A stretch of DNA of 64,000 nucleotides from contig JACEVL010000149.1 in assembly GCA_020284085.1 (NCBI GenBank), positions 926,792-990,791 on the forward strand. Reading direction: 5' to 3'. Both the position numbers and the translations under genes were made by a program. Source of the stretch: Aporrectodea caliginosa (lineage: Eukaryota; Annelida; Clitellata; Crassiclitellata; Lumbricidae). Shown here piece after piece: positions 24,801-38,200 of this stretch. Position 1 is the stretch's first letter. Each line of letters begins with the position of its first letter. A model generated the notes under the pieces. It had not been told where the DNA came from. It ran no database searches and saw nothing but the letters and a program-made list of their open reading frames with translations.

Positions 24801-26053
24801 CATAGATATTTTTAGCTAACCGGTTTCTTATGCACAGGCCTATCTGCTTTTCTGTCTGTTCGATTTCACCATTGGACTTCTTTGCAAAACCATTTTCTAT
24901 TGATTAGGACATGCACACGGATTCGGATGGGATCCTGCACCTGGATCGACATCAGGACTACATCCTGGACGCAGTCGAATACAGGACCTCCTCCTCGGAG
25001 TCCGAAGGAGAGAGGGGCGTCGTTGCCGTCGAATTCCATCGACTGTTCGACACGTGTGACGACGACGACTATCTGATCGACGTAAGATATGGAGAAATGC
25101 AGGACGAATATTATGAAAGGGCAAGGCTGTAGCTAGGGAGGGGGTTGTTTTGGGTGTTTAAACACCACCAGAAATTAAATTTAAAAATGCAAAAATGAAA
25201 TAATACATCTACTAAGAAAACTCCTTAGTCAACCGACTAAGGAGTTTTCTTAGTAAATGCATTATTTCATTGTTTAAAAAAATTAAACTCCTTAGTCAAC
25301 CGACTCATTTGCTTGTCGGCTTGCTCAAGGACAAGTAAACACACACCCCAAACAAAATCCTGGCTACGGCCTTGTGAAAGGACCTACACGCAATAATGAT
25401 TCTAATTAAGCGATCCTCAGTAAGTTGCTCTTTCCGCCTTAACACTTTGCTTCCATCTCAGACCTCATTAAGTTTTGTTCTCTCGATTCATACGAGTCAA
25501 CCATCGAGGAGACAGCAGATGTTCCGCGAGCTCTTTGTTGATATATAATATCAGCGCTCGTGAATAAGCTGGTATCCTGCGCTTGGCTTTCGAGTGGCGC
25601 TTTAGAAGTTTCGAGTTTACGATGACGATTCTTAATATTCGGAGTTCTTTCCTCGTATTGTAATTTCAGATTTCTAACTGGGCCTGTCTTCATGGTTGGT
25701 GAATTAGTTTGATGTCTGTTAACTTTCGTAGGAACCTTAGTGTGTATACAGTCTGGGCTCTTTGTTTAACTTCCCATCATCGTGTCTGCAGCCTGTTAGT
25801 TGTATTCCAAGCACCATCTTTAGCCGCATCTCGAGCATTCGCCCACAATCTTTCTCCTCTTCAGAATGCGCTGCATCACTTTCCAGAGAGTGTATTCACA
25901 CAAATTCAGTCACTATTGCTTCATTATCGGGGGTGTTAGGGGCCCATAATGAATAATAATGCAGTTAAATTCGACTCCTGTAATAACTTGTGATCATCAG
26001 TTCATACTGATTTGTAATCATCCTGCATTGTGTCAGTTTGAAATTAAACGAAG

Positions 26054-26128
<75 letters not shown>

Positions 26129-26129
26129 G

Positions 26130-26200
<71 letters not shown>

Positions 26201-29200
26201 GCATTATAATTTTATTTATTTCTCAGTAGTGTTGTTTTAGTTTTGCCTTGAGTTTTAGTTTTAGTTATTATTAGTTTCGCATGCTGGTGTTTTAGTTATT
26301 ATTAGTTTTAGTTATTTCGCCAAGTTTTAGTTTTAGTTATTATTAGTTTTACATGCTAGGGGTTTTAGTTATTAATAGTTTTAGTTATTTCACCGAGTCT
26401 GGCAATTTTTTTCCCGCATACAGCTTTTGCACAAAAAAGGATTCACTCGATACACTCTGTTTCAAATCGATACTTAAAACAGTCCCATGCTCCACTAGTT
26501 TTAGGTCTACCACCTAAATTTAGTTCGGACATCTTGTAAAATTCCAAAGATCGGAAGATTACCGACGGAAGTGCTGATTATAAAAGCGTATATCTAAAAA
26601 CTTTGAATATCCTAAGACGCGAGGTTTTCGTTATAGGTTTTCGTTATGTGTTTTCGTTATGGTTTTCGTTATGTGTTTTCGTTATTATTAGTTTCGACTG
26701 GTTTAGTTTTAGTTTTATTTCGTTATCGTTTTTCCTCTAGTTTTCGTTTTAGTTTTAGTTTTAGTTAACTAAAACCTTTGGCTTTCGTTAACGAAGGTTT
26801 TCGTTTTAATTTTCGTTAACGAAAACAACACTACTTCTCAGCATAAAACACTATGTACTAGGCCTACTCTTCATAATTCCACCACATCAGGACTCCTCAA
26901 CTAACACGCTCCTATTACATGTATATCAGTAAACCTGAAGTTCATTGAAAAATCCAGATTCTTTTCATCAAGTCCTCAAATCATCTTTTCGTTGCCTGGA
27001 AAGAGCAGAGTAGTTCTGATGACCTTTCTGTCCTCAGTAGAATCAAAACTTTGACCATCAGATTTCACAGCCATCTTCAACCTTCCACTCCCTGGGGCAA
27101 CTGTAAAATGAGCAGTAGGACTGATTGGCGGCTTGCAGGCTGCCATTATTTAGTTAAATTCAACTCCTGTTAAACTTGTTATCATCTGTTACTACTGTAT
27201 CTTGTAATCTTACTGCGTAGGCCTACTTGTCCGCATGAATTAATGCACGAATAATTATTATAATAATATTATTGTATTGTATTACGCCATACTCCTTGAC
27301 CTCTCTCCAGCAGCATTTAACTATCGGCTGAAAACCGAACTTTTCAAGCGCTCCTATTCTGGTTCCGGTCCTTTTCAAGCTATCCTATTCTGGTTCCGGT
27401 CCTTTTCAAGCGCTCCTATTCTGGTTCCGGTCCTTTTCAAGCTATCCTATTCTGGTTCCGGTCCTTTTCAAGCTATCCTATTCTGGTTCCGGTCCTTTTC
27501 AAGCTATCCTATTCTGGTTCCGGTCCTTTTCAAGCTATCCTATTCTGGTTCCGGTCCTTTTCAAGCTATCCTATTCTGGTTCCGGTCCTTTTCAAGCTAT
27601 CCTATTCTGGTTCCGGTCCTTTTCAAGCTATCATATTCTGGTTCCGGTCCTTTTCAAGCTATCATATTCTGGTTCCGGTCCTTTTCAAGCTATCCTATTC
27701 TGGTTCCGGTCCTTTTCAAGCTATCCTATTCTGGTTCCGGTCCTTTTCAAGCTATCCTATTCTGGTTCCGGTCCTTTTCAAGCTATCCTATTCTGGTTCC
27801 GGTCCTTTTCAAGCTATCCTATTCTGGTTCCGGTCCTTTTCAAGCTATCCTATTCTGGTTCCGGTCCTTTTCAAGATATATCCTTTTCTGGTTCCGGTCC
27901 TTTTCAAGCTATCTTATTCTGGTTCCGGTCCTTTTCAAGCTATTCTATTCTGTTCCGGTCCTTTTCAAGGTATTTTATTCTGGTTCCGGTCCTTTTCAAG
28001 CTATCCTATTCTGGTTCCGGTCCTTTTCAAGCTATCCTATTCTGGTTCCGGTCCTTTTCAAGCTATCCTATTCTGGTTCCGGTCCTTTTCAAGCTATCCT
28101 ATTCTGGTTCCGGTCCTTTTCAAGGTATTTTATTCTGGTTCCGGTCCTTTTCAAGCTATCCTATTCTGGTTCCGGTCCTTTTCAAGGTATTTTATTCTGG
28201 TTCCGGTCCTTTTCAAGCTATTCTATTCTGTTCCGGTCCTTTTCAAGGTATTTTATTCTGGTTCCGGTCCTTTTCAAGCTATCCTATTCTGGTTCCGGTC
28301 CTTTTCAAGCTATCCTATTCTGGTTCCGGTCCTTTTCAAGCTATCCTATTCTGGTTCCGGTCCTTTTCAAGGTATTTTATTCTGGTTCCGGTCCTTTTCA
28401 AGCTATCCTATTCTGGTTCCGGTCCTTTTCAAGCTATCCTATTCTGGTTCCGGTCCTTTTCAAGCTATCCTATTCTGGTTCCGGTCCTTTTCAAGCTATC
28501 ATATTCTGGTTCCGGTCCTTTTCAAGCTATTCTATTCTGGTTCCGGTCCTTTTCAAGCTATCCTATCTGGTTCCGGTCCTTTTCAAGCTATCCTATTCTG
28601 GTTCTGGTCCTTTTCAAGCTATCCTATCTGGTTCCGGTCCTTTTCAAGCTATTCTATTCTGGTTCCGGTCCTTTTCAAGCTATCCTATCTGGTTCCGGTC
28701 CTTTTCAAGCTATCCTATTCTGGTTCTGGTCCTTTTCAAGCTATCCTGGCGTTGATGCCTATTAAAACTGGCGCTACATGAATTACCTGATTAGAATTTG
28801 ATCAGCCGTTACCTGTTGTGTATTGAAGTCAGGTACGACTCACCTGATCTTCTTCGCTGCCCGAGGCCCACGGGCGGATATCCGGCGTTGGAACGTGACC
28901 AGGGAGCAACCACGGCTGCAGAGGGTTCAGCTGCTCAAGAGCCAAATCCCGGATCCGGAATTTCCGCCGGATACCAAGAGCTTTGTCATGCATGTCGATG
29001 ACGTATGTTGGCTATAATAATACATATTAATATATATATATATATAATATATATATAAACATATATTTATATTAACAGAAATGTCTATATATTATATATA
29101 TTGATAGACATGTCTATATTATGTGTGTCTAGGTGTATAATTATATATGTGTGTGTATATATATATATATACATGTTCTATATAGTGTACTTAATATATA

Positions 29201-32200
29201 TATATATACTAGCAGTTTTTACCCGGCGTTCGCCCGGGTTTTCCTCAGCGCCCGTATATTTGAATTTAACGACATCTTCGTCAACGCCTGTGAATTTGAA
29301 TTTAACGATGTGAAAATTTTTCGTGTGTCCCTCTGGCGAATTTACGCGCTGGCTTGAAATTTGTTTAATTTGTTTAATTACATAACATAACAAGGGTTTT
29401 AAGTGGTTCAGAAGACGTTTAGTCTGTGTTAGAACCACTGCAATTAACCTGGAACATGATTAATAGCCCAATTTTCCTAGCTTCTTCTTAAAAGCTGTGA
29501 TAGTGTCCACTGAGACAGTACTATCATCCAAACTATTCCACAAATCTACAACTCTTGCACTGAAGCATTTCTGTCCTAATGTCCCTTTCGGTTTCTTAAA
29601 TAATTTATACCTATGTCCCCGAGTTGCCTTGTTTGGTGCTAATTCAAAAAACTTCTCCTTCTGCACTGCCTCCTTTCCAGTAATAATCTTGTAGGCTTCA
29701 ATTAGGTCTCCTCTGCTCCTCCTTCTCTCCAATGTTGTTAGTCCACACCTTTTCAACCTTTCTTCATATCCCAAATCCTTGTAGCCCCAAATCATTTTTG
29801 TAGCTCTTCTTTGCACCTTCTCCAGCTTTTCCATGTCCTGTTTCAGGTAGGGACTCCATACCTGGATGCAGTATTCCAACTGTGGCCTAACCAGTGATTT
29901 GTATAACCTCAATATTGTATCCTTGTCTCTGGTGACTATTGTCCTTCTTATCATGCCTAAAGTCGAGTTAGCCTTTTTGATGCTTCAGCACATTGCCTAG
30001 AGGGTTTTGCACTCTTGTGCATAATCACTCCCAAGTCCCTTTCTTCCTCACTCACTTTCAACACCATGCCCCCCATTTCATATGAAAACTCGCTGTTTCT
30101 CTTCCCCATATGCATCACTGAGCACTTTTCCACATTAAAGAGCATCTGCCAGTCCTGTGACCATCTAATTGCAACTCTATGTAAGATATACTCCCATGCA
30201 TTTGCCAGAATTCAATGGCATTGAAACTATGACCACATCGAAACTTAAAATGTCCAAATATCGGAATTTAAAGTAAATTTTGAGTTGAAATATAGTTGGG
30301 TTGAGATCTATAGAAATTCAAATGAAAACGTTCGTTAAAAATTTCGTATCGCTAAAGTGTTGGCGAATCTTTTAAGTCCGATGACCTAGAAATTCTCCCG
30401 TGGTCCCCACTTCTGATGTTAAATCAACGGTCAACGTGATTGGTTGCGAATCAGAGCGTTGACCTATATGCTACGTGTGACGTAATATTGCATATTTAAT
30501 TAGCATGCGTGACGTGGACAAATGGCCTTACTATGGCCATGGTGTAAGAGACCGGTATTGAGATATAGCCTCGTCGAAAAGTTTGAAATTTAAAATGGCC
30601 ATATATCGGCGTTTAAATAAAATTGCGAACTGAAAATAGTCGCGTTGACCTAGACGTTGCGTAATAATGTTTTGTAAATTTTTTCAAATCGCTAAACCGT
30701 TCCGTTTCGGAGCCTTTAGCCGGACAAGCAAACATACATACATACATACGGAAGGACGTCGTAAACAGACTAAGACTTATAATATTAGATACCTGCTGAC
30801 TAATTTTTATATGAATATTATGTCAATATAATTAAAACCAGACTGACTGATATCAATAAACGAGCAATGAAACGTGTTTGATTTACTGCTGAGGTGATGG
30901 GTGGCGAGGTAGATAACTGCGGCGCTTGGTCCTAATGGTGGACCGTTGGACTGGCATTTGAAGCACAGGTTTGGGAAGGAGTAACGTAGATATTAGACTA
31001 GGCCTTATACATGTATTTTAGCCCCACACGCATCAAGTAGTGGGGTTTATGTGGGTTATTGTGAAGAGCAGTGAGCGAGGAGTCTCAAGTAGACTAACCT
31101 TTTCTGATATTGTTTATATCTTAGGTTCCTCAACACTTTGGAAGTAGGGTGGAATATAGGGTCATTCCGTGTTGTGGCCTTAACTTCTGTTAAAAGAATT
31201 AACTCCAAAACACACAAATCCATACATATTTAATTTTTATATCTCTCTATTGCTCCATGTAATATTCGAGGTCATACGGTCACTATAGAAAAAGTCTACA
31301 TTAACATTTTCCGAATTTGCATGTGTAATTACAATTATAATGTATAAGCTTTAATCCGAATCCAAAGCATCAACCTCATCGGATGGTCAACTCTATCCTA
31401 CAATGGTATTGAGCAAGTGTTCGGAGCACTGTTGATCTTTATTAGAAAATGTTTCAGAGTAATTATAGCAGTGAGGAAAGAAAGGGGATCGTTGGATGCT
31501 GCGTCACGAAGGAAGGCTTATGACACCCGCAGCCTTTGAAATTCCTTGCAATGAAAAGTCTTATCGTTAACGGCACCTAAGGTGTCACTGCGTTGTCACT
31601 GCGTTGTCATTGTGTTGTCATTGTGTTGTCACTGCGTCCTGTTGTCTTGGATTTTGCAGGTTCCGGTTCCAGAAGACGAGACGACATACTGGTGTGCCGT
31701 CCGAAAGCTACCGGATTTCAAAGAGAAGCATCACATCATCCAGGTGGATAGATCGATAAAGAATTGTGTGGATGGAGGGATGGGATAGATAGATAGATGG
31801 ATATATCGACGGAAGAATGAATCAGCACAAAGGTGGAGAAAGGAATAGAAGGAAAAAGGGAGTGAAGAAAGAGAGGAATAAAGGAAGGAAGGATGGATGA
31901 ATGAATGGATGCATGGATGAGACGTAGGGGTCGGCGAATGGACGATTTGGTGCAAAGATGAATTAATGGATGAATAGATAGATGGGTAGATGTATAAATG
32001 AACGAATGGATGAATTACTGGATGAATAAATATATGGGTAGATGTATAGATGGCCGAATGGATGAATTAATAGCTGAATAGATAGACAGATAGATATAGA
32101 GATGGACTAATGGATGAATTACTAGATGAATAAATAGATGGATAGATATATAGATAGACGAATGGATGAATCAATAGTTGAATAGATAGACAGATAGATA

Positions 32201-35200
32201 TATAGATGGACTAATGGATGAATTACTAGATGAATAAATAGATGGATAGATATATAGATAGACGAATCAATAGCTGAATAGATAGACAGATAGATATATA
32301 GATGGACTAATGGATGAATTACTAGATGAATAAATAGATGGATAGATAGATGGACGAATGGATGAATTAATAGCTGAATAGATAGACAGATAGATATATA
32401 GATGAATTACTAGATGAATAAATAGATGGATAGATATATAGATAGACGAATGGATGAATCAATAGCTGAATAGATAGACAGATAGATATATAGATGGACT
32501 AATGGATGAATTACTAGATGAATAAATAGATGGATAGATATATAGATAGACGAATCAATAGCTGAATAGATAGACAGATAGATATATAGATGGACTAATG
32601 GATGAATTACTAGATGAATAAATAGATGGATAGATAGATGGACGAATGGATGAATTAATAGCTGAATAGATAGACAGATAGATATATAGATGAATTACTA
32701 GATGAATAAATAGATGGATAGATATATAGATAGACGCATGGATGAATTAATAGCTGAATAGATAGACAGATAGATATATAGATGAATTACTAGATGAATA
32801 AATAGATGGATAGATATATAGATAGACGAATGGATGAATCAATAGCTGAATAGATAGACAGATAGATATATAGATGAATTACTAGATGAATAAATATATG
32901 GATAGATATATAGATGGACGAATGGATGAATTAATAGCTGAATAGATAGACAGATAGATATATAGATGAATTACTAGATGAATAAATAGATGGATAGATA
33001 TATAGATGGACGAATGGATGAATTAATAGCTGAATAGATAGACAGATAGATATATAGATGGACTAATGGATGAATTACTAGATGAATAAATAGATGGATA
33101 GATAGATGGACGAATGGATGAATTAATAGCTGAATAGATAGACAGATAGATATATAGATGAATTACTAGATGAATAAATAGATGGATAGATATATAGATA
33201 GACGAATGGATGAATCAATAGCTGAATAGATAGACAGATAGATATATAGATGGACTAATGGATGAATTACTAGATGAATAAATAGATGGATAGATATATA
33301 GATAGACGAATCAATAGCTGAATAGATAGACAGATAGATATATAGATGGACTAATGGATGAATTACTAGATGAATAAATAGATGGATAGATAGATGGACG
33401 AATGGATGAATTAATAGCTGAATAGATAGACAGATAGATATATAGATGAATTACTAGATGAATAAATAGATGGATAGATATATAGATAGACGCATGGATG
33501 AATTAATAGCTGAATAGATAGACAGATAGATATATAGATGAATTACTAGATGAATAAATAGATGGATAGATATATAGATGGACGAATGGATGAATTAATA
33601 GCTGAATAGATAGACAGATAGATATATAGATGAATTACTAGATGAATAAATAGATGGATAGATATATAGATAGACGCATGGATGAATTAATAGCTGAATA
33701 GATAGACAGATAGATATATAGATGAATTACTAGATGAATAAATAGATGGATAGATATATAGATAGACGAATCAATAGCTGAATAGATAGACAGATAGATA
33801 TATAGATGGACTAATGGATGAATTACTAGATGAATAAATAGATGGATAGATAGATGGACGAATGGATGAATTAATAGCTGAATAGATAGACAGATAGATA
33901 TATAGATGAATTACTAGATGAATAAATAGATGGATAGATATATAGATAGACGAATGGATGAATCAATAGCTGAATAGATAGACAGATAGATATATAGATG
34001 AATTACTAGATGAATAAATAGATGGATAGATATATAGATGGACGAATGGATGAATTAATAGCTGAATAGATAGACAGATAGATATATAGATGAATTACTA
34101 GATGAATTACTAGATGAATAAATAGATGAATAGGTATATAGATGGATGGATGAATGAATTGATGAACATTAAACTCGTTGACAACACGGTTCAATGTATT
34201 TCTCAGTTTGAGGGTGCAATATCTGAGAGCGGTCAGGGGATCGTGCATCACCTGGAGGTCTTCCACTGCCAGGTGCCATTCGGGACCGACGTTCCCTACT
34301 ACGATGCCCCATGTTCCTCCAAGTCAGAGCGACCTAAGGGACTCGCATCCTGTACCAAGGTCGTCGGGGCATGGGCAATGGGAGCCAAGGTAAGCAACTA
34401 CGTTTCAGCAGTGCTTTTTTTATTCCGGAACTCAACAAATTCAGAACAATAGGGGCATTATAGGGGCATAGGCTATTTTACACTAATATTTCTATTTCGT
34501 ATATATCAATACTAAACAACACTCAAAGCACTGGAATTAAATTAAAGTATCTAAATAATTTTAAATAATTTTGTATTAAAAATTGTAATTAGTTAAATTA
34601 TTTTTAGTAGCTGAAAAAAGGTCCCGGAACGCCGCTCCGGCTTAGAAAAGCACTGCCCTTCAGTATAGGGTCCCGGTCCACCATCTGCGTAAATTCCGAC
34701 CGCTGTCAAAGTTTGTTTATGTTAGCAGTTAAACTGTTTTGATTAAAATATACCACAATAAAATCAAAGGATTTTTTGTTACTGAACTAACGCTGTAAAT
34801 TAATCGGGAGGGGTCTACGATTCGAAGCCCGATTGAGAGACTACATCGGAAATTTTCCGACATGTTTTTTCCACCAAATCTTTGGAAAACACTTCTCTTA
34901 GAAAGGAAGTGGCCGCGAAATGAGAGGACAATGCATCATTGATCTACATGTATAAGGGATGTAGATGCCTCTGTTTGCTGTTGTCGATAACGGCTACAAT
35001 TAGTCAGCAGAAGGTTGGTGGATAAATTAGGAGGGAAGAAAAAGGGAGGGAGGAAGGAAGGAGGGAAGCAAAGAAGAACGGAAGGAAGGAAGAAGGATGG
35101 AAGAAAGGATGGAAGGAAGGGAGGATGGAAGGATGGACTGAAGAAATGAAAAGTAGGATGGAAGGAACGATGGAAAAGAGGGAAGAAGGAAGGAAGAGAG

Positions 35201-38200
35201 GAAGGCTGGCAGTAAAGAAGGAAGTAAAGAAGTAAGGAAGGAAGAAATGAAAAGAAGGAATAAATGAAGGAAGGAAGAAAAGAAGGAATAACCGTAGCCC
35301 TTCTCATCAATTATGTTGGCGACGACGACGATGATGGTGATGACGCCTTTGTTGCTGTTGCCAATGAATGCTACAGCCGTTGTCGTATCCAGAGGAGGCT
35401 GGTGCTGCCATTGGAGGTCCGAAGTTCAATCGATACGTGATGCTCGAAGTTCATTACAACAATCCAGATCACAAGAAAGGTAACGAGAGCAGGAAATACA
35501 GACCATCTATGAGGCCCTATCATAATTACTATATGATGCTTGGTCTAAACAGTACATCTTATCACTCGTATAAAAAGCCTTAATATATCCCGACTTTCGG
35601 CCTGGCTTTCAGCTGTCTCAATTACAGTACTTAATGAATTGATTGTCAAATGATTGGCGTCATTGGCCATAATGAAAATGGCAATTCTAATTTCTTTAAT
35701 TGGTTTGTTTGCCTGCGAAGTATGGCTGCATATTTATTCCACATTTAAATGCGAAAACTTGAAAAGATCGTCTATCACTCATTCGACCGATTCCCTACAT
35801 AAAATTATTAGTCACCTCTTAATTTTGAATGTAATTCCCCTACTTATCACTCCACAGGCTTTCCTCTCCGAAATGAAGTCTTACTTCTTCAATAATTCCT
35901 ACACTAATCCATCCAATCCTCCGCTTTCAAAGCTTTCTCGTCCCCAACGAAATCCGCCTTAATCGTAATCGTAATCGTAATCGTAAACTCGATATTTCTA
36001 CAGCGCCCACAAAAGCGAAGTCGCGGGAACCAGCTTATTCACAGGCGCTTAACCAAAACAGAATCGATAGGCAGGGGGTCAAAATCCAGAGTCAGGCAGG
36101 CAGACAGTCAGACGGCTAAGGTGGATGATGCTTAGAGTTGAAATGGCGAGGAAGGTGAGGGAGGAGAAGGAATCGGGATAGGATTTGTGAAAAAGCAGTG
36201 TTTTCAGTTTTGAGTGAAAGACCTGTGGAGAGATAGCAAGAGGTGAGGTTTTGGTGAGTTCATAGGATGGATCGGATATTTGTCGTAGCACAGGCGGGAG
36301 TTTGTTCCAAAGAGGCGGGACAGCTATGGCTATGGCAGTTCCCCTTCCTCGTCTATCTGGTATATATCTGACAACCGGACTCGGATCTTCCTGGACTGTT
36401 ACTCTGACAAGACGCATCGCTCGTGAATAAGCTGGTGCCCTGAGCCTACCCTTAGAGTAACGCTTAAGATATTTGAGGTTTACAATTACGATTAGTTGCG
36501 CTGCTGGAGAATTACGCAATAATTGCAATTGGAGACCCAGTCTGCGTCTGATCTAAATAATTATGTTTTCTCAGATTTGTTTAAATCTTTTACATTCTTT
36601 AATAATTTATCTACGTTTATCTATCTACTCGTCTTTCTGCATGCATATTCTCTGATATTGTATTCTGATCATTTTCATATTCTTTTGTTGGCTGCTTTTA
36701 GGAATTGTGGACAGTTCTGGTATTAGATTCTACTATACGAGTAACCTGAGAAAGTACGATGCTGGAACGATGGAATTGGGTCTTGAGTATACAGATAAGA
36801 TGGCTCTTCCACCTGGTCTGTCCAGGTGGGACCTCATCGGATACTGTATCCCAGAGTGCACTGAGAGGGTAAGTCTCTATTTCGCCGTAGGCCTCAACAT
36901 ACAGACACAGGTAGATGTATGCAATCTTATGCATGCTTGAATCAATTTATGTATGTATATATTATATTATATGTATGTATGTATGTAAGTATGTATTTAT
37001 GCATACATATTCAATCAAGTATTTATATAGCAGCTCTTCAAGAAAACTGCTCAGAGGTGCTCCCGACTCCAGCACGGTCAAAAAGAACAGTTTTCAGCCG
37101 CTTATAGAACTGTCAGAGAGCGTGACCTTGGGAACAGGCGCAGCTCAAGAGGGAGGCCATTCCATACCGCCGGCGCCGGGCCTAACACATGGAAGTGTAC
37201 ATGAATTATTATATTATCATCACACGATAGTCTAATTGTTAACGGGCCGGACAAGGTTAAGAAAAGTGAAGTAGCTAACAATTAACAACCATGGCAGCCT
37301 CCGAGGGCTAGCTTAAAGGTGTTTGCTCTTCTGCTATTTCAGTATTAAACTATATTGACTATTGCCAGGCACTTCCCAAGGGAGGAATAAAGGTCTTTGC
37401 CTCTCAGCTTCATACTCACTTGACCGGAAAGAGGGCCTACACGAAGCACTTCCGCCGTGGCGTTGAACTTCCGGAACTGAATCGAGACAACCATTTCAGT
37501 CCACACTACCAGGAAATACGAAAACTACCGAAACAGGTCCACGTGCTGCCGGTAAACGACTATGCCTCTAACTTCATTATGTATGTATTATTTTATTCGT
37601 TTATTGTTCCCAAGAAAGAAGATAGTTGTGAGTAACAATTAACAGACAAGTTACATTGGTATTATTTTATAATAGATTATGATACTGTAAGTGCATAAGA
37701 GCACAGGTTTGCCCGAAGGGATGAATCCCGCTATATGGGGCCTATTTACCATAAGTATATCAACAATTCTAAGGTAGTTACACATGACTAATTATGCAGA
37801 CACGTAATATATATAGCGCCATTTCATATACTACTGAAGCTCTGCCTCTCAAGCTCGTTTCGAACAAAGTGTTCATTTACAGTATACGTGCATAATATTG
37901 GTCACAACTGGTTAGCTCTAGCCTAGCCTACTAATTAGGACTTGGCGCCCTTGATCCCTAGGCACCTTTGATCCCTCAGTCATTTTGCCTTAATTACTGA
38001 TGTATTGAAGAAAGGCAGTGAATCATTCTGTTATGTCTTCTTCCTGTCGTTTAGCGTCGTTAGAGTGAATAATAAATTTTACATAAGTAGGCCTAATTAA
38101 GTCAAAATGACTGAGGGATCAAGGGTGCCTATGGATCAAGGGGACCACGTCTCCCCTCAGAGGCGGATTAAGGCATGTTCAACATGTTCGGCCGAACAGG

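Noticed and set aside
27277..28755. 492-residue open frame on the plus strand
   Set aside because: It is a 31-bp tandem repeat read through all three phases. The periodic 31-residue pattern is a mathematical result of the unit length.
31785..34140. CRISPR-like array (regular repeats and spacers)
   Set aside because: The intervening pieces are themselves repeated, the DNA is eukaryotic, and the pattern is a tandem satellite.
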